Shown: positions 21,233 through 30,334 of the stretch, in pieces
Layout: each line of letters opens with the position of its first letter
Position numbering within the stretch: position 1 is the first letter of the stretch
Assembly: GCF_001953055.1 (NCBI RefSeq)
Contig: NZ_CP019044.1
Location: forward strand, 1,674,001 to 1,738,000
Direction: 5' to 3'
Source of the DNA: Salaquimonas pukyongi
GTDB taxonomy: Bacteria; Pseudomonadota; Alphaproteobacteria; Rhizobiales; Rhizobiaceae
DNA length: 64,000 bases
Position numbers and translations under genes: made by a program
Notes under the pieces: generated by a model
What the model was told of the DNA's origin: nothing
Database searches by the model: none
What the model saw: only the letters and a program-made list of their open reading frames with translations

Positions 21233-21763
21233 CTATCCGCACTCTGCGTTATACCGTGCGCGTTCGCTGTTCAGCCTTTGTACCTGGTTATTGCAATAGG
21301 CAACCTGCGACTCGCTCAAAGTGCCCGAGCATTCCGAATTATGGGCCGAAATCTGCGCCTGGAGATTGTTGTACCAAGTGGTGCACGCATTCGACTGGGC
21401 ACGAATGACCGGCAATGCAGGAACCGCAGCATCTGTCTTCAAGCCGATGGCAAGGCTGATGCCGGAACGATTGCCAATACCGGCAAGCTTGTCGCAGCTG
21501 GTCACGTTGTGGCACTGCATCTTGTCGTCGCTGCAGCCGGAAGAACAGCAACTCCAGCCATTGGACTGGCCGCCACAGGCGTCGTGGTCGCTGTTGGAAC
21601 ACGCACCGCAAAACGATGCGATCTGCTGGCCTGCTGCCGGTATGGCCGTCATCGGCCCGGCCGGTTGCAGTTCAGCGGCCTGCACCATCGCCGCCAGTGC
21701 AAACGAACCGGCAACGAACAGGCCAAACAGTTTGGCATGATTCAAGACATGGATGGGGGTCAT
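21233..21763 (-). CDS. Secreted cysteine-rich hypothetical protein
   Basis: This is a 176-residue protein with a signal peptide (FVAGSFALAAMVQAAE). Between residues about 50 and 90 it has ten cysteines in close spacing (FCGACSNSDHDACGG, SCCSSGCSDDKMQC), with more at the end (CSGT, YCNN, ECG). This suggests a disulfide-stapled periplasmic or surface domain. The C-terminal part (TWYNNLQAQISAHNSECS, QVQRLNSERARYNAECG) is helical. AGGAGG precedes ATG 21763. I do not recognise the family. Confidence 0.65.
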   Translation of the reverse strand: MTPIHVLNHAKLFGLFVAGSFALAAMVQAAELQPAGPMTAIPAAGQQIASFCGACSNSDHDACGGQSNGWSCCSSGCSDDKMQCHNVTSCDKLAGIGNRSGISLAIGLKTDAAVPALPVIRAQSNACTTWYNNLQAQISAHNSECSGTLSESQVAYCNNQVQRLNSERARYNAECG

Positions 21764-21859
21764 GAGCCTGCCTCCTTTTTCAAGTTTCGGAGCACGCTAC
21801 GCAACGGGTCGATTGAACCATGCAGACAGCCAAAACACAAATTGACGCATTCCGCAGCG

Positions 21860-22303
21860 TTAGCCTTCGCCACTGCCCGGTTGCCAGTCCGGCGGCGCCA
21901 TTTCGAAGCCGGAAAACTCAAATCCCGGCGCAACCGTGCAACCCACCAGGGTCCATGCGCCGGTACTTTGTGCCGATTGCCATTGTCCGGCCGCAACCAC
22001 CGCTTGAGGCCGTTCGCCTGCCTTAAAATCCGTTCCCAGCACATGGGTTTTTACCGTCTTGCCCTGCCCAACGGACAAGGAAAGCGGTGCCCCGGCGTAG
22101 AAATGCCAGATCTCGGCTGCATCCACCCGGTGCCAGTGGCTCCGCTCTCCTGCTTGAAGCAGATAGCAGATCGCCGTGCCATGGCTGCGCCCGTCCGGGC
22201 CTTGCCTGTCGCGGAATGTTTCAACGAACCAGCCGCCTTCTGGATGGCGGGACATGCCCAGCAGGCTGATGATGTCTGACGCCTTGCTTTCCTTACCGCT
22301 CAT
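21860..22303 (-). CDS. Cupin domain-containing protein, DUF985 family
   Basis: The protein has 147 residues. The N-terminal HPEGGWFVETFRD and the central ERSHWHRVDAAEIWHFYAG are the conserved blocks of DUF985 cupins; the latter supplies the His residues of the cupin metal or ligand site. The family is structurally close to sugar epimerases, but its reaction is not known. ATG 22303 has GGGAGA about 6 bases upstream. It lies 10 bases downstream of the squalene/phytoene synthase-like gene on the same strand and is probably part of that operon. Confidence 0.9.
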   Translation of the reverse strand: MSGKESKASDIISLLGMSRHPEGGWFVETFRDRQGPDGRSHGTAICYLLQAGERSHWHRVDAAEIWHFYAGAPLSLSVGQGKTVKTHVLGTDFKAGERPQAVVAAGQWQSAQSTGAWTLVGCTVAPGFEFSGFEMAPPDWQPGSGEG

Positions 22304-22313
22304 TGCATTCTCC

Positions 22314-23171
22314 CTAATATCCCCGCCAGGCCGTTTTCCAGAATGCCCACTGGAGTTTAAGTGGTGACGCGGTAACCGGCTCCCGCAATGCTGCCGCCGG
22401 CTGGGCTTTAACGGCTTGCAGCACAAGTTCTGCTTCCGTCAAAGGCAGAAACACCGCCCGGCCCGTCTTTGGCAGCTGCCGGATCGCAGCACGGGCGGCA
22501 GCGGCGTGGTCAAGTCCGAGCATGGCAAAGGCGGCCACCGCTTGCTCGCGCCGCTCCCACTGCCCTGAAGCAAAGCGGGTTTCGTCCAGCCCGTGCTCGT
22601 TCAGAAGGTCAAGCGGCAACCGCACTTGGCCGCGGCTCAAATGCCAGGGCAGCAGCCGCAGCAATCGCGCCATGCCCAAAGCCATGCCGCCATGGCCGCA
22701 GACATCTGCCAGCGCACTGCCCTGCTCCAGCCCGCCGGCAAGCGCCGTCATCTGCAGCAAAAAACTCTCGGTCTCGCCAATCAGGCCCTCAAGCGCAGGC
22801 TTGTCGGGGACCAGATCATGATAAAACTCGAAGGCCACGCCTTCCAGATAACGCTCGAAGGCAGGAACCGGCAGTTGATGCCGTTCGATCACCGAGCGCA
22901 GCGCCAGGGCAACCGGATGGGCTGCGGTTTCTGCTTCCCGCTCACCCCTAATCACCTCCCGCCACCATTGCAGGCGTATCTCGCCGGGTCCGGGTTCACT
23001 GACCAGATAGGGTATCTTCAGGGTTTCCAGCCGGAAGGCATCGAGCACCAAACTCTCTTCGCGGGCCGTCTGTGGCAAGAACAGCCTTGCCGAATAACGC
23101 GGTCTGTCTTCTTCCCGCACAACACTGGCACAATGGGAAAATGCGTCCTTGTGATCGGCGCCAGCCATCAC
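22314..23171 (-). CDS. Phytoene/squalene synthase-like protein (NDUFAF6-type)
   Basis: This 285-residue, all-helical protein of the trans-isoprenyl synthase fold has the IRLQWWREVI segment typical of the NDUFAF6 (C8orf38) branch. The second Asp-rich motif of true synthases is not obvious, so it is probably not an active prenyl-condensing enzyme. Mitochondrial NDUFAF6 is needed to build respiratory complex I, and its alphaproteobacterial homologues lie next to NDUFAF3-like and sec genes, as here. It overlaps the upstream NDUFAF3-like gene by four bases (ATGA). A role in complex I assembly is inferred from homology and context. Confidence 0.85.
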   Translation of the reverse strand: MMAGADHKDAFSHCASVVREEDRPRYSARLFLPQTAREESLVLDAFRLETLKIPYLVSEPGPGEIRLQWWREVIRGEREAETAAHPVALALRSVIERHQLPVPAFERYLEGVAFEFYHDLVPDKPALEGLIGETESFLLQMTALAGGLEQGSALADVCGHGGMALGMARLLRLLPWHLSRGQVRLPLDLLNEHGLDETRFASGQWERREQAVAAFAMLGLDHAAAARAAIRQLPKTGRAVFLPLTEAELVLQAVKAQPAAALREPVTASPLKLQWAFWKTAWRGY

Positions 23172-23554
23172 ACCGCCAGCAGCGCAGCAGCCACTGCCCG
23201 GTTTTCCGCCAGCAGCACATTGTAGGTGCGCACCGCAGCGCCGGTACTCATGGAATCGGCCTGTATGAAAGCATCACGGAATCGCTCGCGCAGCGCCTTT
23301 GCCACCGGTACCAGATCGATGCCCGAGCCGATCAGGCAAACCTCGATATCGCCTGCCTCGGCAAACAGCGTCTCAAAGGCGGCAGATGTCAAATCGGCAG
23401 GTTCTGCCACATCCCAGCCATAGATGCCCGATGGCAGACAAAGCAGGCTGCCGCGATGGCTCATATCGGCAAACCGGAAACCGCCATTGCCATAGGCATC
23501 GATCGGCGCCCGGCCGGGAAAATGGGCTTCGCGGATTTCTATGCCCCTGCCCAT
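23168..23554 (-). CDS. Mth938-like domain protein (NDUFAF3/AAMDC family)
   Basis: This 128-residue single-domain protein of the DUF498/Mth938 fold begins IEIREAHFPGRAPIDAYGNGGFRF; the central CLIGSGIDLVPVAKALRERF and the final MSTGAAVRTYNVLLAENR are the family core. Human NDUFAF3 is a complex I assembly factor with this fold, and the bacterial gene is commonly found between secDF and the NDUFAF6-like gene. Here it starts 24 bases after secDF and overlaps the next gene by four bases, so the three are likely co-transcribed. Confidence 0.88.
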   Translation of the reverse strand: MGRGIEIREAHFPGRAPIDAYGNGGFRFADMSHRGSLLCLPSGIYGWDVAEPADLTSAAFETLFAEAGDIEVCLIGSGIDLVPVAKALRERFRDAFIQADSMSTGAAVRTYNVLLAENRAVAAALLAV

Positions 23555-23577
23555 GACATCTGCGCCCTTGTTTGCGG

Positions 23578-26160
23578 TCAGCCGAAATTGACCGGCTGAG
23601 TGGCAGCCGTCGCCGCTTTTTCGCTGTCCGCGTCATCCTTGTCGGCACCGGCAACCTGGCCTGGCCGCAGCTTGAACAGGATCAGCACGGGCGCAGCGAT
23701 GAACACCGACGAATAGGTGCCCACCACAACACCGAAGATCATGGCAAAGGTGAACGGTGCCAGCACTTCGCCGCCCAGGAAGTAGAGCGCCAGCAGCGCC
23801 ACCAGTGTGGTCAGCGAGGTGAGAATGGTGCGCGACAGTGTGTTGTTGATCGAAAGATCGAGCAATTGCGGCACCGGCATTTTCTTGTATTTGCGCAAAT
23901 TCTCGCGAATTCGGTCATAGACAACCACCGTATCGTTGAGCGAATAACCGACAATGGTCAGCATGGCCGCGATGGAGGAAAGCGAGAATTCAAGCTGCAA
24001 CACCGCGAACATGCCGATGGTCAGGATCACGTCATGCAGCGTCGCCACCACCGCGCCGACCGCAAACTGCCATTCAAAGCGGAACCAGATATAGACCATG
24101 ATGGCGAGCAGCGCGGCAATGACGGCTATCGTGCCGGTTTGTGCCAGTTCGCCGGAAACCGTCGGACCCACCACTTCGACGCGGCGGAATTCATAGTCCG
24201 CCTCGAGAGTCTGGCGTACCAGGGTTTCCACGCTCTGTTCGGCGTTGTCGACGGTGCCCTGGCTTTCCACCCGCACGAGAATTTCGCGTGGTGAACCGAA
24301 CTCCTGCACCTGGACATCGCCAAGTTCCAGTTCACCAAGGCGCGAACGCACATCGCCGATATCGGCCGTTTCCTGTTTGGCCTGCAGTTCGACCAGCGTG
24401 CCGCCCTTGAAATCGATGCCGAAATTAAGACTCACGGCGAAAAACAGCACGATGGAGGCAATCATGGCCAGGCCGCTCAGCGGGAAGGAGAAGCGCCTGT
24501 GCGTCATGAAGCGGAAACCGGTATTGTCCGGCACCAGGGAGACCGGGCGGCGCGGCAGCTCCTTCGGCCGTTTCCACTTGACCCACAGCGCCATCATCAA
24601 GCGGGAAAAGGTATAGGCGGTAAAGACGGTGGTCACGATACCGATCGCCAGCGTTACCGCAAAGCCGCGGATCGGACCTGAACCCAGATAGAACAGGATA
24701 AAGGCGGCGATCAGCGTGGTGATGTTGGCATCGAGAATGGTACCGAAGGCGGTCCTGAACCCGGCGTCGAAAGACTGGATCAGGTTGCGCCCGTTGCGCC
24801 GTTCCTCGCGGATGCGTTCATAGATCAGCACGTTGGAATCGACCGCCATGCCCATGGTCAGCACGATACCGGCAATGCCCGGCAGGGTCAGCGTTGCACC
24901 AAGATAGGACAAGATGCCGACAATCATGGCAATGTTGGCGGCAAGGGCGATGTCGGCGATAACGCCAAGCAGGCCATAGGCCAGCAGCATGAAGATCAGG
25001 ACACCGACCGCGCCGACAATGGCCGCGATCTTGCCGGCAGCAATGGAGTCGGCGCCAAGCCCTGGCCCCACGGTACGCTCTTCCAGAACGGTCAGCTTGG
25101 CCGGCAAGGCTCCGGCGCGCAGCAGGATCGCCAGATTGTTTGAGGATTCCGGCGTGAAACTGCCGGAAATCTGGCCTGAACCGCCAATGATCGGCTCGCG
25201 GATGACCGGCGCCGACAATACGTTGTCATCAAGCACGATGGCAAAGGGCCGGCCGACATTGGCCGTCGTCACCTGGCCGAAACGCGAAGCACCCTTGGTG
25301 TTGAAACGGAAGGTGACGATCGGCTCGTTGGTGCGCTGATCAAAGCCCGATTGCGCGTCGACGAGATCCTCGCCATCGACCATCGCACGGCTCTCCACCA
25401 GATAAGGCGTCGGCGGGTCGGTCTCTTCGTCATACAGGATTTTGGTGCCTGCCGGCGGGCGGCTTTGGAGCGCGTCAGCCGGGCTCATCGCATCGGAAAC
25501 CAGATGGAAGGTGAGTTTTGCAGTCGTGCCGATCAGTGCCTTAAGGCGTGCCGGGTCATCGAGCCCCGGCACCTGCACCAAAATACGGTCCGCGCCCTGG
25601 CGCTGAACCACCGGCTCGGTGGTGCCCAGTTCGTCGATACGCTTGCGGATAACCTCGATAGACTGCGTGACGGCTGCCGCCATGGCATTGTCGATGCCGT
25701 CTTCGTTGAGCGTCAGGCGGATCAGTCCCGGTTCAGGCTCGGTAAGATCGATCTCGCGCACCGTGCCCTGGCCAAAAATGCCGGAATTGACCGGCTGGGT
25801 CAGCGTTTCGAGTTTTTCAACCGCCAGATCGCGCTGGGCCGGATCGCGCAGCCGGACATCCAGCCCCGCCTCACCCTGCAGCTTGGAGAAGCGGTACCCG
25901 ATCTTGTCTTCCCGCAAAATGCGCCGCGCATCGTCTTCCAGCGCTTCCTTTCGCTCCTCCACCATGGAAGGCCGGTCAACCTGCATCAACAGATGGCTGC
26001 CGCCCTGAAGGTCGAGCCCGAGCGTCATCTGGTCTTTCGGCAGCCAGTCTGGCAATGCCTGCAGCGTCGATTTGGAAACCAGATTGGGAGCGGCAAAGAT
26101 AATGCCGGCCAGCACAACCAGGAGAATGCTAACGGTGCTCCAGCGGGAAAAATACAGCAT
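23578..26160 (-). CDS. secDF: Protein translocase subunit SecDF (fused)
   Basis: SecD and SecF use the proton motive force to help pull proteins through SecYEG. Here they are one 860-residue chain. The SecD half, about residues 1-520, has a first membrane helix, the MTLGLDLQGGSHLLM motif, a large periplasmic domain and five helices; the SecF half, about residues 540-850, has its own first helix, NFGIDFKGGTLVELQ, and five helices. The proton-relay Asp and Arg segments (MAVDSNVLIYERIREE and LNDTVVVYDRIRENLR) are present. SecDF fusion is usual in many rhizobia. It follows yajC by about 140 bases and precedes the NDUFAF3-like gene. Confidence 0.97.
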   Translation of the reverse strand: MLYFSRWSTVSILLVVLAGIIFAAPNLVSKSTLQALPDWLPKDQMTLGLDLQGGSHLLMQVDRPSMVEERKEALEDDARRILREDKIGYRFSKLQGEAGLDVRLRDPAQRDLAVEKLETLTQPVNSGIFGQGTVREIDLTEPEPGLIRLTLNEDGIDNAMAAAVTQSIEVIRKRIDELGTTEPVVQRQGADRILVQVPGLDDPARLKALIGTTAKLTFHLVSDAMSPADALQSRPPAGTKILYDEETDPPTPYLVESRAMVDGEDLVDAQSGFDQRTNEPIVTFRFNTKGASRFGQVTTANVGRPFAIVLDDNVLSAPVIREPIIGGSGQISGSFTPESSNNLAILLRAGALPAKLTVLEERTVGPGLGADSIAAGKIAAIVGAVGVLIFMLLAYGLLGVIADIALAANIAMIVGILSYLGATLTLPGIAGIVLTMGMAVDSNVLIYERIREERRNGRNLIQSFDAGFRTAFGTILDANITTLIAAFILFYLGSGPIRGFAVTLAIGIVTTVFTAYTFSRLMMALWVKWKRPKELPRRPVSLVPDNTGFRFMTHRRFSFPLSGLAMIASIVLFFAVSLNFGIDFKGGTLVELQAKQETADIGDVRSRLGELELGDVQVQEFGSPREILVRVESQGTVDNAEQSVETLVRQTLEADYEFRRVEVVGPTVSGELAQTGTIAVIAALLAIMVYIWFRFEWQFAVGAVVATLHDVILTIGMFAVLQLEFSLSSIAAMLTIVGYSLNDTVVVYDRIRENLRKYKKMPVPQLLDLSINNTLSRTILTSLTTLVALLALYFLGGEVLAPFTFAMIFGVVVGTYSSVFIAAPVLILFKLRPGQVAGADKDDADSEKAATAATQPVNFG

Positions 26161-26298
26161 GATGGGGTTCCGCGTTACCGGGTTAACAGGCCGCCTGTTT
26201 GCAATGGCACAGCCTTACTGCACTGTAGTGGAGGGGCATGGTCAGCGCCATATGCCGCAAATACGGCCAAATGGCGCCAGAACCGCTCACCTTGCCGC

Positions 26299-26643
26299 CT
26301 ATTTGGCCGATTGTTTGGCCGCTTGCTTGGCAGGCTCGCCCTTTACCCGGACATCGGCAATCAGGCTGCGCATCACGCGCACCTTCACGTCCTTGGCGAT
26401 TTCCACCTCGACCTCATTGTCGTCAATCACCTTGGTGACTTTGCCAACCACACCGCCGCCGGTGACGACGGTGTCGTTGCGGCGGACATTGGAAAGCATT
26501 TCCTTGCGTTCCTGCATCTGCTTGCGCTGCGGGCGGATCAGCAGGAAGTAGAAAATAACGAACATCAGCACGAATGGCAGAATGCTCATGAAAAGGTCTC
26601 CACCGCCGCCAGCGGTCTGGGCATAGGCCGGGGTCACGAACAT
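26299..26643 (-). CDS. yajC: Preprotein translocase subunit YajC
   Basis: YajC is a small single-span inner-membrane partner of SecDF. The protein has 114 residues, with an N-terminal membrane helix (LPFVLMFVIFYFLLIRPQRKQ) whose end RPQRKQ is diagnostic, then a cytoplasmic beta domain (NDTVVTGGGVVGKVTKV). The C-terminus is Ala/Lys-rich. ATG 26643 has GGAG about 8 bases upstream and gives MFVTPAYAQ, the normal start; the frame opens at 26673. It is first in the yajC-secDF-NDUFAF3-NDUFAF6 order. Confidence 0.95.
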   Translation of the reverse strand: MFVTPAYAQTAGGGGDLFMSILPFVLMFVIFYFLLIRPQRKQMQERKEMLSNVRRNDTVVTGGGVVGKVTKVIDDNEVEVEIAKDVKVRVMRSLIADVRVKGEPAKQAAKQSAK

Positions 26644-26879
26644 GGACCGGTCTCCAATCTTTCTTGATTTCACCTTGTCTGACCGCTGCGCCCTTGGTCG
26701 GCATGACGGCCTTGTATGATCGCGCGGAATATAGTGATTGAACGGTCAATTGCAAACCAAACCGGCGTTTACCGGTCCCCTATTCGGCGGTTGTGGCAAT
26801 TGGACCGCACATGCTATCGCCTTGGGCTGCTATCCGAAATTCTCCCGGCCGCTGCCGCCGGCCTTTTCATGGTGCTGCC

Positions 26880-27764
26880 TTGAGCAAAAAGAAGTCAGAA
26901 AATCCCGACCTTGCCGGCCTCGACAAAAAGCTGGACCGGTTGATCGCCGCCGTTGAGTCGCTTTCTCCTGTCCGCACGCCGGCCAGCCCCGATCTTGCGG
27001 CAGCCGATGCCTTTGTGTGGCATGCCGAAACGCTTCGCCTTTCACCGGTGGCAAAGGTCAACCGGATCGCCATGCCGCTGCTCAAGGGCATAGACCGGGT
27101 CCGCGACATCCTTGTTGAAAACACCGAGCGTTTTGCCGCCGGCAAGGCCGCCAACAACGTATTGTTGTGGGGCGCACGCGGCATGGGCAAGTCGTCGCTG
27201 GTCAAGGCTGCCCACGCTGCCGTCAACGAAACCGGCAAGAGGCCGCTCAAGCTGATCGAAATCCACCGGGAGGACATCGACACCCTGCCGGTGCTTTTGA
27301 ACCTCCTGCGCGGCAGAAAGGAACGCGTCATCCTGTTTTGCGATGATCTTTCCTTCGACCACGACGATTCCTCCTACAAGTCGCTCAAGGCAGCGCTGGA
27401 AGGCGGCGTTGAAGGGCGGCCCGATAACGTGATTTTCTATGCCACCTCCAACCGCCGCCACCTGTTGCCGCGTGACATGATGGAGAACGAGCGCTCAACG
27501 GCCATCAACCCTTCCGAAGCCGTCGAGGAGAAGGTTTCCCTGTCTGACCGGTTCGGTCTGTGGCTTGGTTTCCACAAGTGCAGCCAGGATGAATATCTGG
27601 AAATGATAATGAGTTACACTGATTACTTCAAGCTATCCTACCCTGCTGAAAAGCTGCGGGCTGAAGCGCTTGAGTGGTCGACGACCCGTGGCGCGCGCTC
27701 GGGCCGGGTTGCCTGGCAGTTCGTTCAGGATCTTGCCGGAAGGCTGGGAAAGCGCCTCGATTAG
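26880..27764 (+). CDS. DUF815 family AAA-type ATPase
   Basis: This 294-residue protein has the P-loop WGARGMGKSSLVKA near residue 100, a Walker B-like ILFCDDLSFD near 160, and the conserved YATSNRRHLLPRDM with ERSTAINPSEAVEEKVSLSDRFGLW (two conserved stretches) typical of DUF815. Members are predicted AAA+ ATPases of unknown role and sit at this spot (between yajC and nlpD) in many rhizobia. TTG at 26880 gives a family-like length; an ATG in frame at 26793 would add 29 residues not typical of the family. It is divergent from yajC and convergent with the NlpD-like gene. Confidence 0.88.
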   Translation: MSKKKSENPDLAGLDKKLDRLIAAVESLSPVRTPASPDLAAADAFVWHAETLRLSPVAKVNRIAMPLLKGIDRVRDILVENTERFAAGKAANNVLLWGARGMGKSSLVKAAHAAVNETGKRPLKLIEIHREDIDTLPVLLNLLRGRKERVILFCDDLSFDHDDSSYKSLKAALEGGVEGRPDNVIFYATSNRRHLLPRDMMENERSTAINPSEAVEEKVSLSDRFGLWLGFHKCSQDEYLEMIMSYTDYFKLSYPAEKLRAEALEWSTTRGARSGRVAWQFVQDLAGRLGKRLD

Positions 27765-27792
27765 GCCGCGGCAGAGTTCGCAACCCACCGCC

Positions 27793-27831
27793 GTCATCCC
27801 GGACGGCCACAGGCCGAGCCGGGACCCATTG
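27793..27831. repeat. Dispersed intergenic repeat (GTCATCCCGG ... CCGGGACCCA)
   Basis: GTCATCCCGG at the left and CCGGGACCCATTG at the right enclose GGCC-aca-GGCC, forming a small hairpin. This is the common alphaproteobacterial intergenic repeat type; related degenerate copies occur at 61731-61896. It lies just after the DUF815 stop. Confidence 0.6.
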
Positions 27832-27953
27832 TACCTTTCCAAATGGGAGGTCGCCGATCATTCAGCTGAAAGGAGCGGGCAAAGATCGTCCGATTCGGGA
27901 TTGATCCCTTCGATCTGTTCTGTTTTCCAGCGCCGGCGGACCAGAAAAGCGAA

Positions 27954-27978
27954 GCCCGCGCCGGAAACCGGCGCGGGC
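27954..27978 (-). terminator. Strong hairpin at the end of the NlpD-like gene
   Basis: A perfect 11-bp G/C stem, GCCCGCGCCGG at 27954-27964 with CCGGCGCGGGC at 27968-27978 and a 3-base loop, lies 44 bases beyond the stop of the leftward gene. On the minus strand it is followed by TTCGCTTTTC, an imperfect T tract, so it probably ends that transcript. Confidence 0.65.
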
Positions 27979-28021
27979 TCGATGAAGAAATACCCCAATC
28001 CCCACGAAGTCCGGGTGTCCC

Positions 28022-29725
28022 CTACCCGCCGAGATACTTCTCCGGATTCACCGGCCTTGCGTTCTTGCGCACTTCAAAATGCAACATCGGAACCGTGGCG
28101 CTGCCGGAGCGCCCCGATGCTGCAATCTGCTGGCCGCGTTTTACCTGCGCACCTTTCTTCACATGGTTTGCCTTGTTGTGGGCATAGGCCGTCACGAACC
28201 CGTCCGCATGGCGGATCAGGATCAGATTGCCAAAGCCTTCAAGGTCGTTGCCGGAATAAATCACGACGCCGTTTTCAGCAGCCCGCACGGTGGTTCCCTC
28301 CGGCACGGAAATGTCGATGCCGTCATTGGGGCCGCTGCGGCGCTTGTCGCCAAAGCCGGAAATGATCCGCCCGCTGACCGGCCAGCGCAGGTTCTTGATT
28401 CCGGTGCGCTCCGGCGCCTTGGCTGAGACCGAATTGGTGACGGTCTGATCCAGGCTCGGCTTCACATAGGCTTTCGGCCCCTGAACCGGCGCATTGCGTG
28501 CCACCTGCTGGGCGGCTGCTGGCTGATTTGCCGCCGCTGGCAATTGCAGGGTCTGGCCCACCCGGATGTTGGAATTGTCCAGACCGTTGGCGTCCATCAG
28601 CGCTTTGACCGTGGTTCCGCTTCGCACCGCAATCGCCGACAGCGAATCGCCTGATTTGACCGTATAGAGCCCGTCCATCGGTACGGTTCGGGACACCGAT
28701 CCGGTGACGATGGAATAGTCCGGCACGCTGGTGTTTGCATTGTGATCGCGGGTCAGCGGCTTTGGAACATAGCGCTGATCGATCTGTTCGCGCTGGGCAT
28801 TAAGGCTGGAATTATTGTTAAGCGCTGCCATTTCCCGAGGATTGTGCTGGGGGATGGCAATCCTGCCCGGCATTGCCTGGCCAGCAAGACCGGTGGTTGC
28901 ACGCGAAGCACGCGTCAGCGGATCATTGTCAGGCGCCGAAACCGGCGCGCTGCGCGAATAGACATAGGTCGGAACGACAATCTGCCGGCCGGCCTGTACC
29001 TCGTTGGCATTGGAGATGCCGTTTGCCTTCATGATTGCCGCAACCGGTACGCCATAGCGCTTTGAAACATTGTACAGGGTTTCGCCCGAGCGCAAGGTGA
29101 TGGCCGTACCGCCGGTACGGTTCCATCCGCCCACCGCCTGGCCACCCACTGCCTGACCTGCAGCCGCAGCGGAAGAGAGCGATGGTTTGGGCAGCGAGGT
29201 GGCGGCCTGGGCAATTGAACCGGTATTGACCGGATCGACTTTCGGCGCACGGGCCGATGGCAGGCCTGCTGGCCCGCTGACCGGATTCGGCAGGCTGCGC
29301 TTGATGACGCCGGAATTGTAGGTGGGGGCGGCACGTGCTGCAGCAACACTACCCGCGGTCTGGCTGCCGTAGTTGGTGCTTACCGCACCATTCATGCGAT
29401 TGTTCAGCCTGATCGGCTGATTGTTGACATTGGCAATCGGCTGATAGCCGGCGTGATCGGGCTGCCCCACTGCCGGTGCGACCGTGGCAGCCGGATGGGG
29501 CGCACCGCGTGCAATGGAGGCGGTGGTCGTCGGATCGACATCGGCAGGATAAGGATTGTTGGCCGCAGCAGGCTGCGGCTGCGCTCCACCAGGCAGGGCG
29601 GAGTAAAGATTGCGGTCAAATCGGGTAAAGTCAGAGCTGCATGCCGTTGCACTGGCCGCAATCAGTACGGCAAACCCGGTCCGCTTCAAAAGCCGGACAT
29701 GACGGCGCATGATAAAGGTACGCAT
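28022..29725 (-). CDS. LysM and degenerate LytM/M23 domain lipoprotein (NlpD-like)
   Basis: This 567-residue lipoprotein has the lipobox ASATACSS near residue 29. Long Ala/Pro/Asn-rich linkers separate two LysM peptidoglycan-binding domains (about residues 205-250, ITLRSGETLYNVSKRYGV, and 350-395, LYTVKSGDSLSAIAVRSG) and a C-terminal M23 domain (about 455-565). The zinc ligands look lost: the usual HxGxD reads NDGID and the usual HLHFE reads MLHFE, with only YAHN kept. Such degenerate LytM proteins (NlpD, EnvC) do not cut peptidoglycan but activate amidases at division. The start could also be ATG 29710. It is next to surE and pcm, as nlpD is in many proteobacteria. Confidence 0.88.
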   Translation of the reverse strand: MRTFIMRRHVRLLKRTGFAVLIAASATACSSDFTRFDRNLYSALPGGAQPQPAAANNPYPADVDPTTTASIARGAPHPAATVAPAVGQPDHAGYQPIANVNNQPIRLNNRMNGAVSTNYGSQTAGSVAAARAAPTYNSGVIKRSLPNPVSGPAGLPSARAPKVDPVNTGSIAQAATSLPKPSLSSAAAAGQAVGGQAVGGWNRTGGTAITLRSGETLYNVSKRYGVPVAAIMKANGISNANEVQAGRQIVVPTYVYSRSAPVSAPDNDPLTRASRATTGLAGQAMPGRIAIPQHNPREMAALNNNSSLNAQREQIDQRYVPKPLTRDHNANTSVPDYSIVTGSVSRTVPMDGLYTVKSGDSLSAIAVRSGTTVKALMDANGLDNSNIRVGQTLQLPAAANQPAAAQQVARNAPVQGPKAYVKPSLDQTVTNSVSAKAPERTGIKNLRWPVSGRIISGFGDKRRSGPNDGIDISVPEGTTVRAAENGVVIYSGNDLEGFGNLILIRHADGFVTAYAHNKANHVKKGAQVKRGQQIAASGRSGSATVPMLHFEVRKNARPVNPEKYLGG

Positions 29726-29834
29726 TACTCAAAAACTCACGCGGTACAATTGGAAACAAGTTCATTAGACCGCGTTAATCTTACCGCCGGGTTAAGAGCC
29801 GGAATTTTATGCCGTTTCGCTTTCCGGGCACCGC

Positions 29835-30332
29835 TCAGGCCAGGGTCTTGAACATAATGTGCGCATCGACGGGACCAAGTTCGTCGTGGCGGAAGGCGCC
29901 CGGCAGCGTGCCGATGATTTCAAATCCAAGCTTCTGCCACAGCGCCACCGCGCCGGTATTGCTGGCGACCACCAGATTGAACTGCATGGCGCTAAAGCCA
30001 AGTGCCAGCGCCTCTTGCTGGGAATGGCGGCACATGGCCGAGGCAACACCGCGGCCCCGTGCAGCTTGGGCTGTGACATAGCCGCAATTGCAAACATGAT
30101 CGCCACGGCCCGCCTGGTTGGGTTTCAGGTAATACGTGCCGAGAACCTCTCCACCATTATCCTGCGCCACATAACAGCGCAGCGGGCTTTCAAGCCAAAG
30201 CCTGCGGGCATCCATTTCATCCATGTCGCCGCGATAAGGATAGCTGTCGCCCTTTTCAAAGACCGGCTGGAGGATTGCCCAGCAGGATGGCCAGTCGGCA
30301 GGCTGCGCCTGTCGAATGACGAAGCCGCCCAC
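29835..30332 (-). CDS. GNAT family N-acetyltransferase
   Basis: The protein has 165 residues. The N-terminus VGGFVIRQAQPADWPSCWAI is a normal first beta strand of the fold. The acetyl-CoA loop reads QAARGRGVASAMCRHSQQEA (RGxGxA), and the end SNTGAVALWQKLGFEIIGTLP is the conserved last part. The substrate is unknown; the family acetylates amines on antibiotics, proteins or small molecules. The only reasonable start is GTG 30332, two bases after the pcm stop, so the frame that continues upstream through pcm is a shadow. Confidence 0.87.
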   Translation of the reverse strand: MGGFVIRQAQPADWPSCWAILQPVFEKGDSYPYRGDMDEMDARRLWLESPLRCYVAQDNGGEVLGTYYLKPNQAGRGDHVCNCGYVTAQAARGRGVASAMCRHSQQEALALGFSAMQFNLVVASNTGAVALWQKLGFEIIGTLPGAFRHDELGPVDAHIMFKTLA

Positions 30333-30334
30333 CG

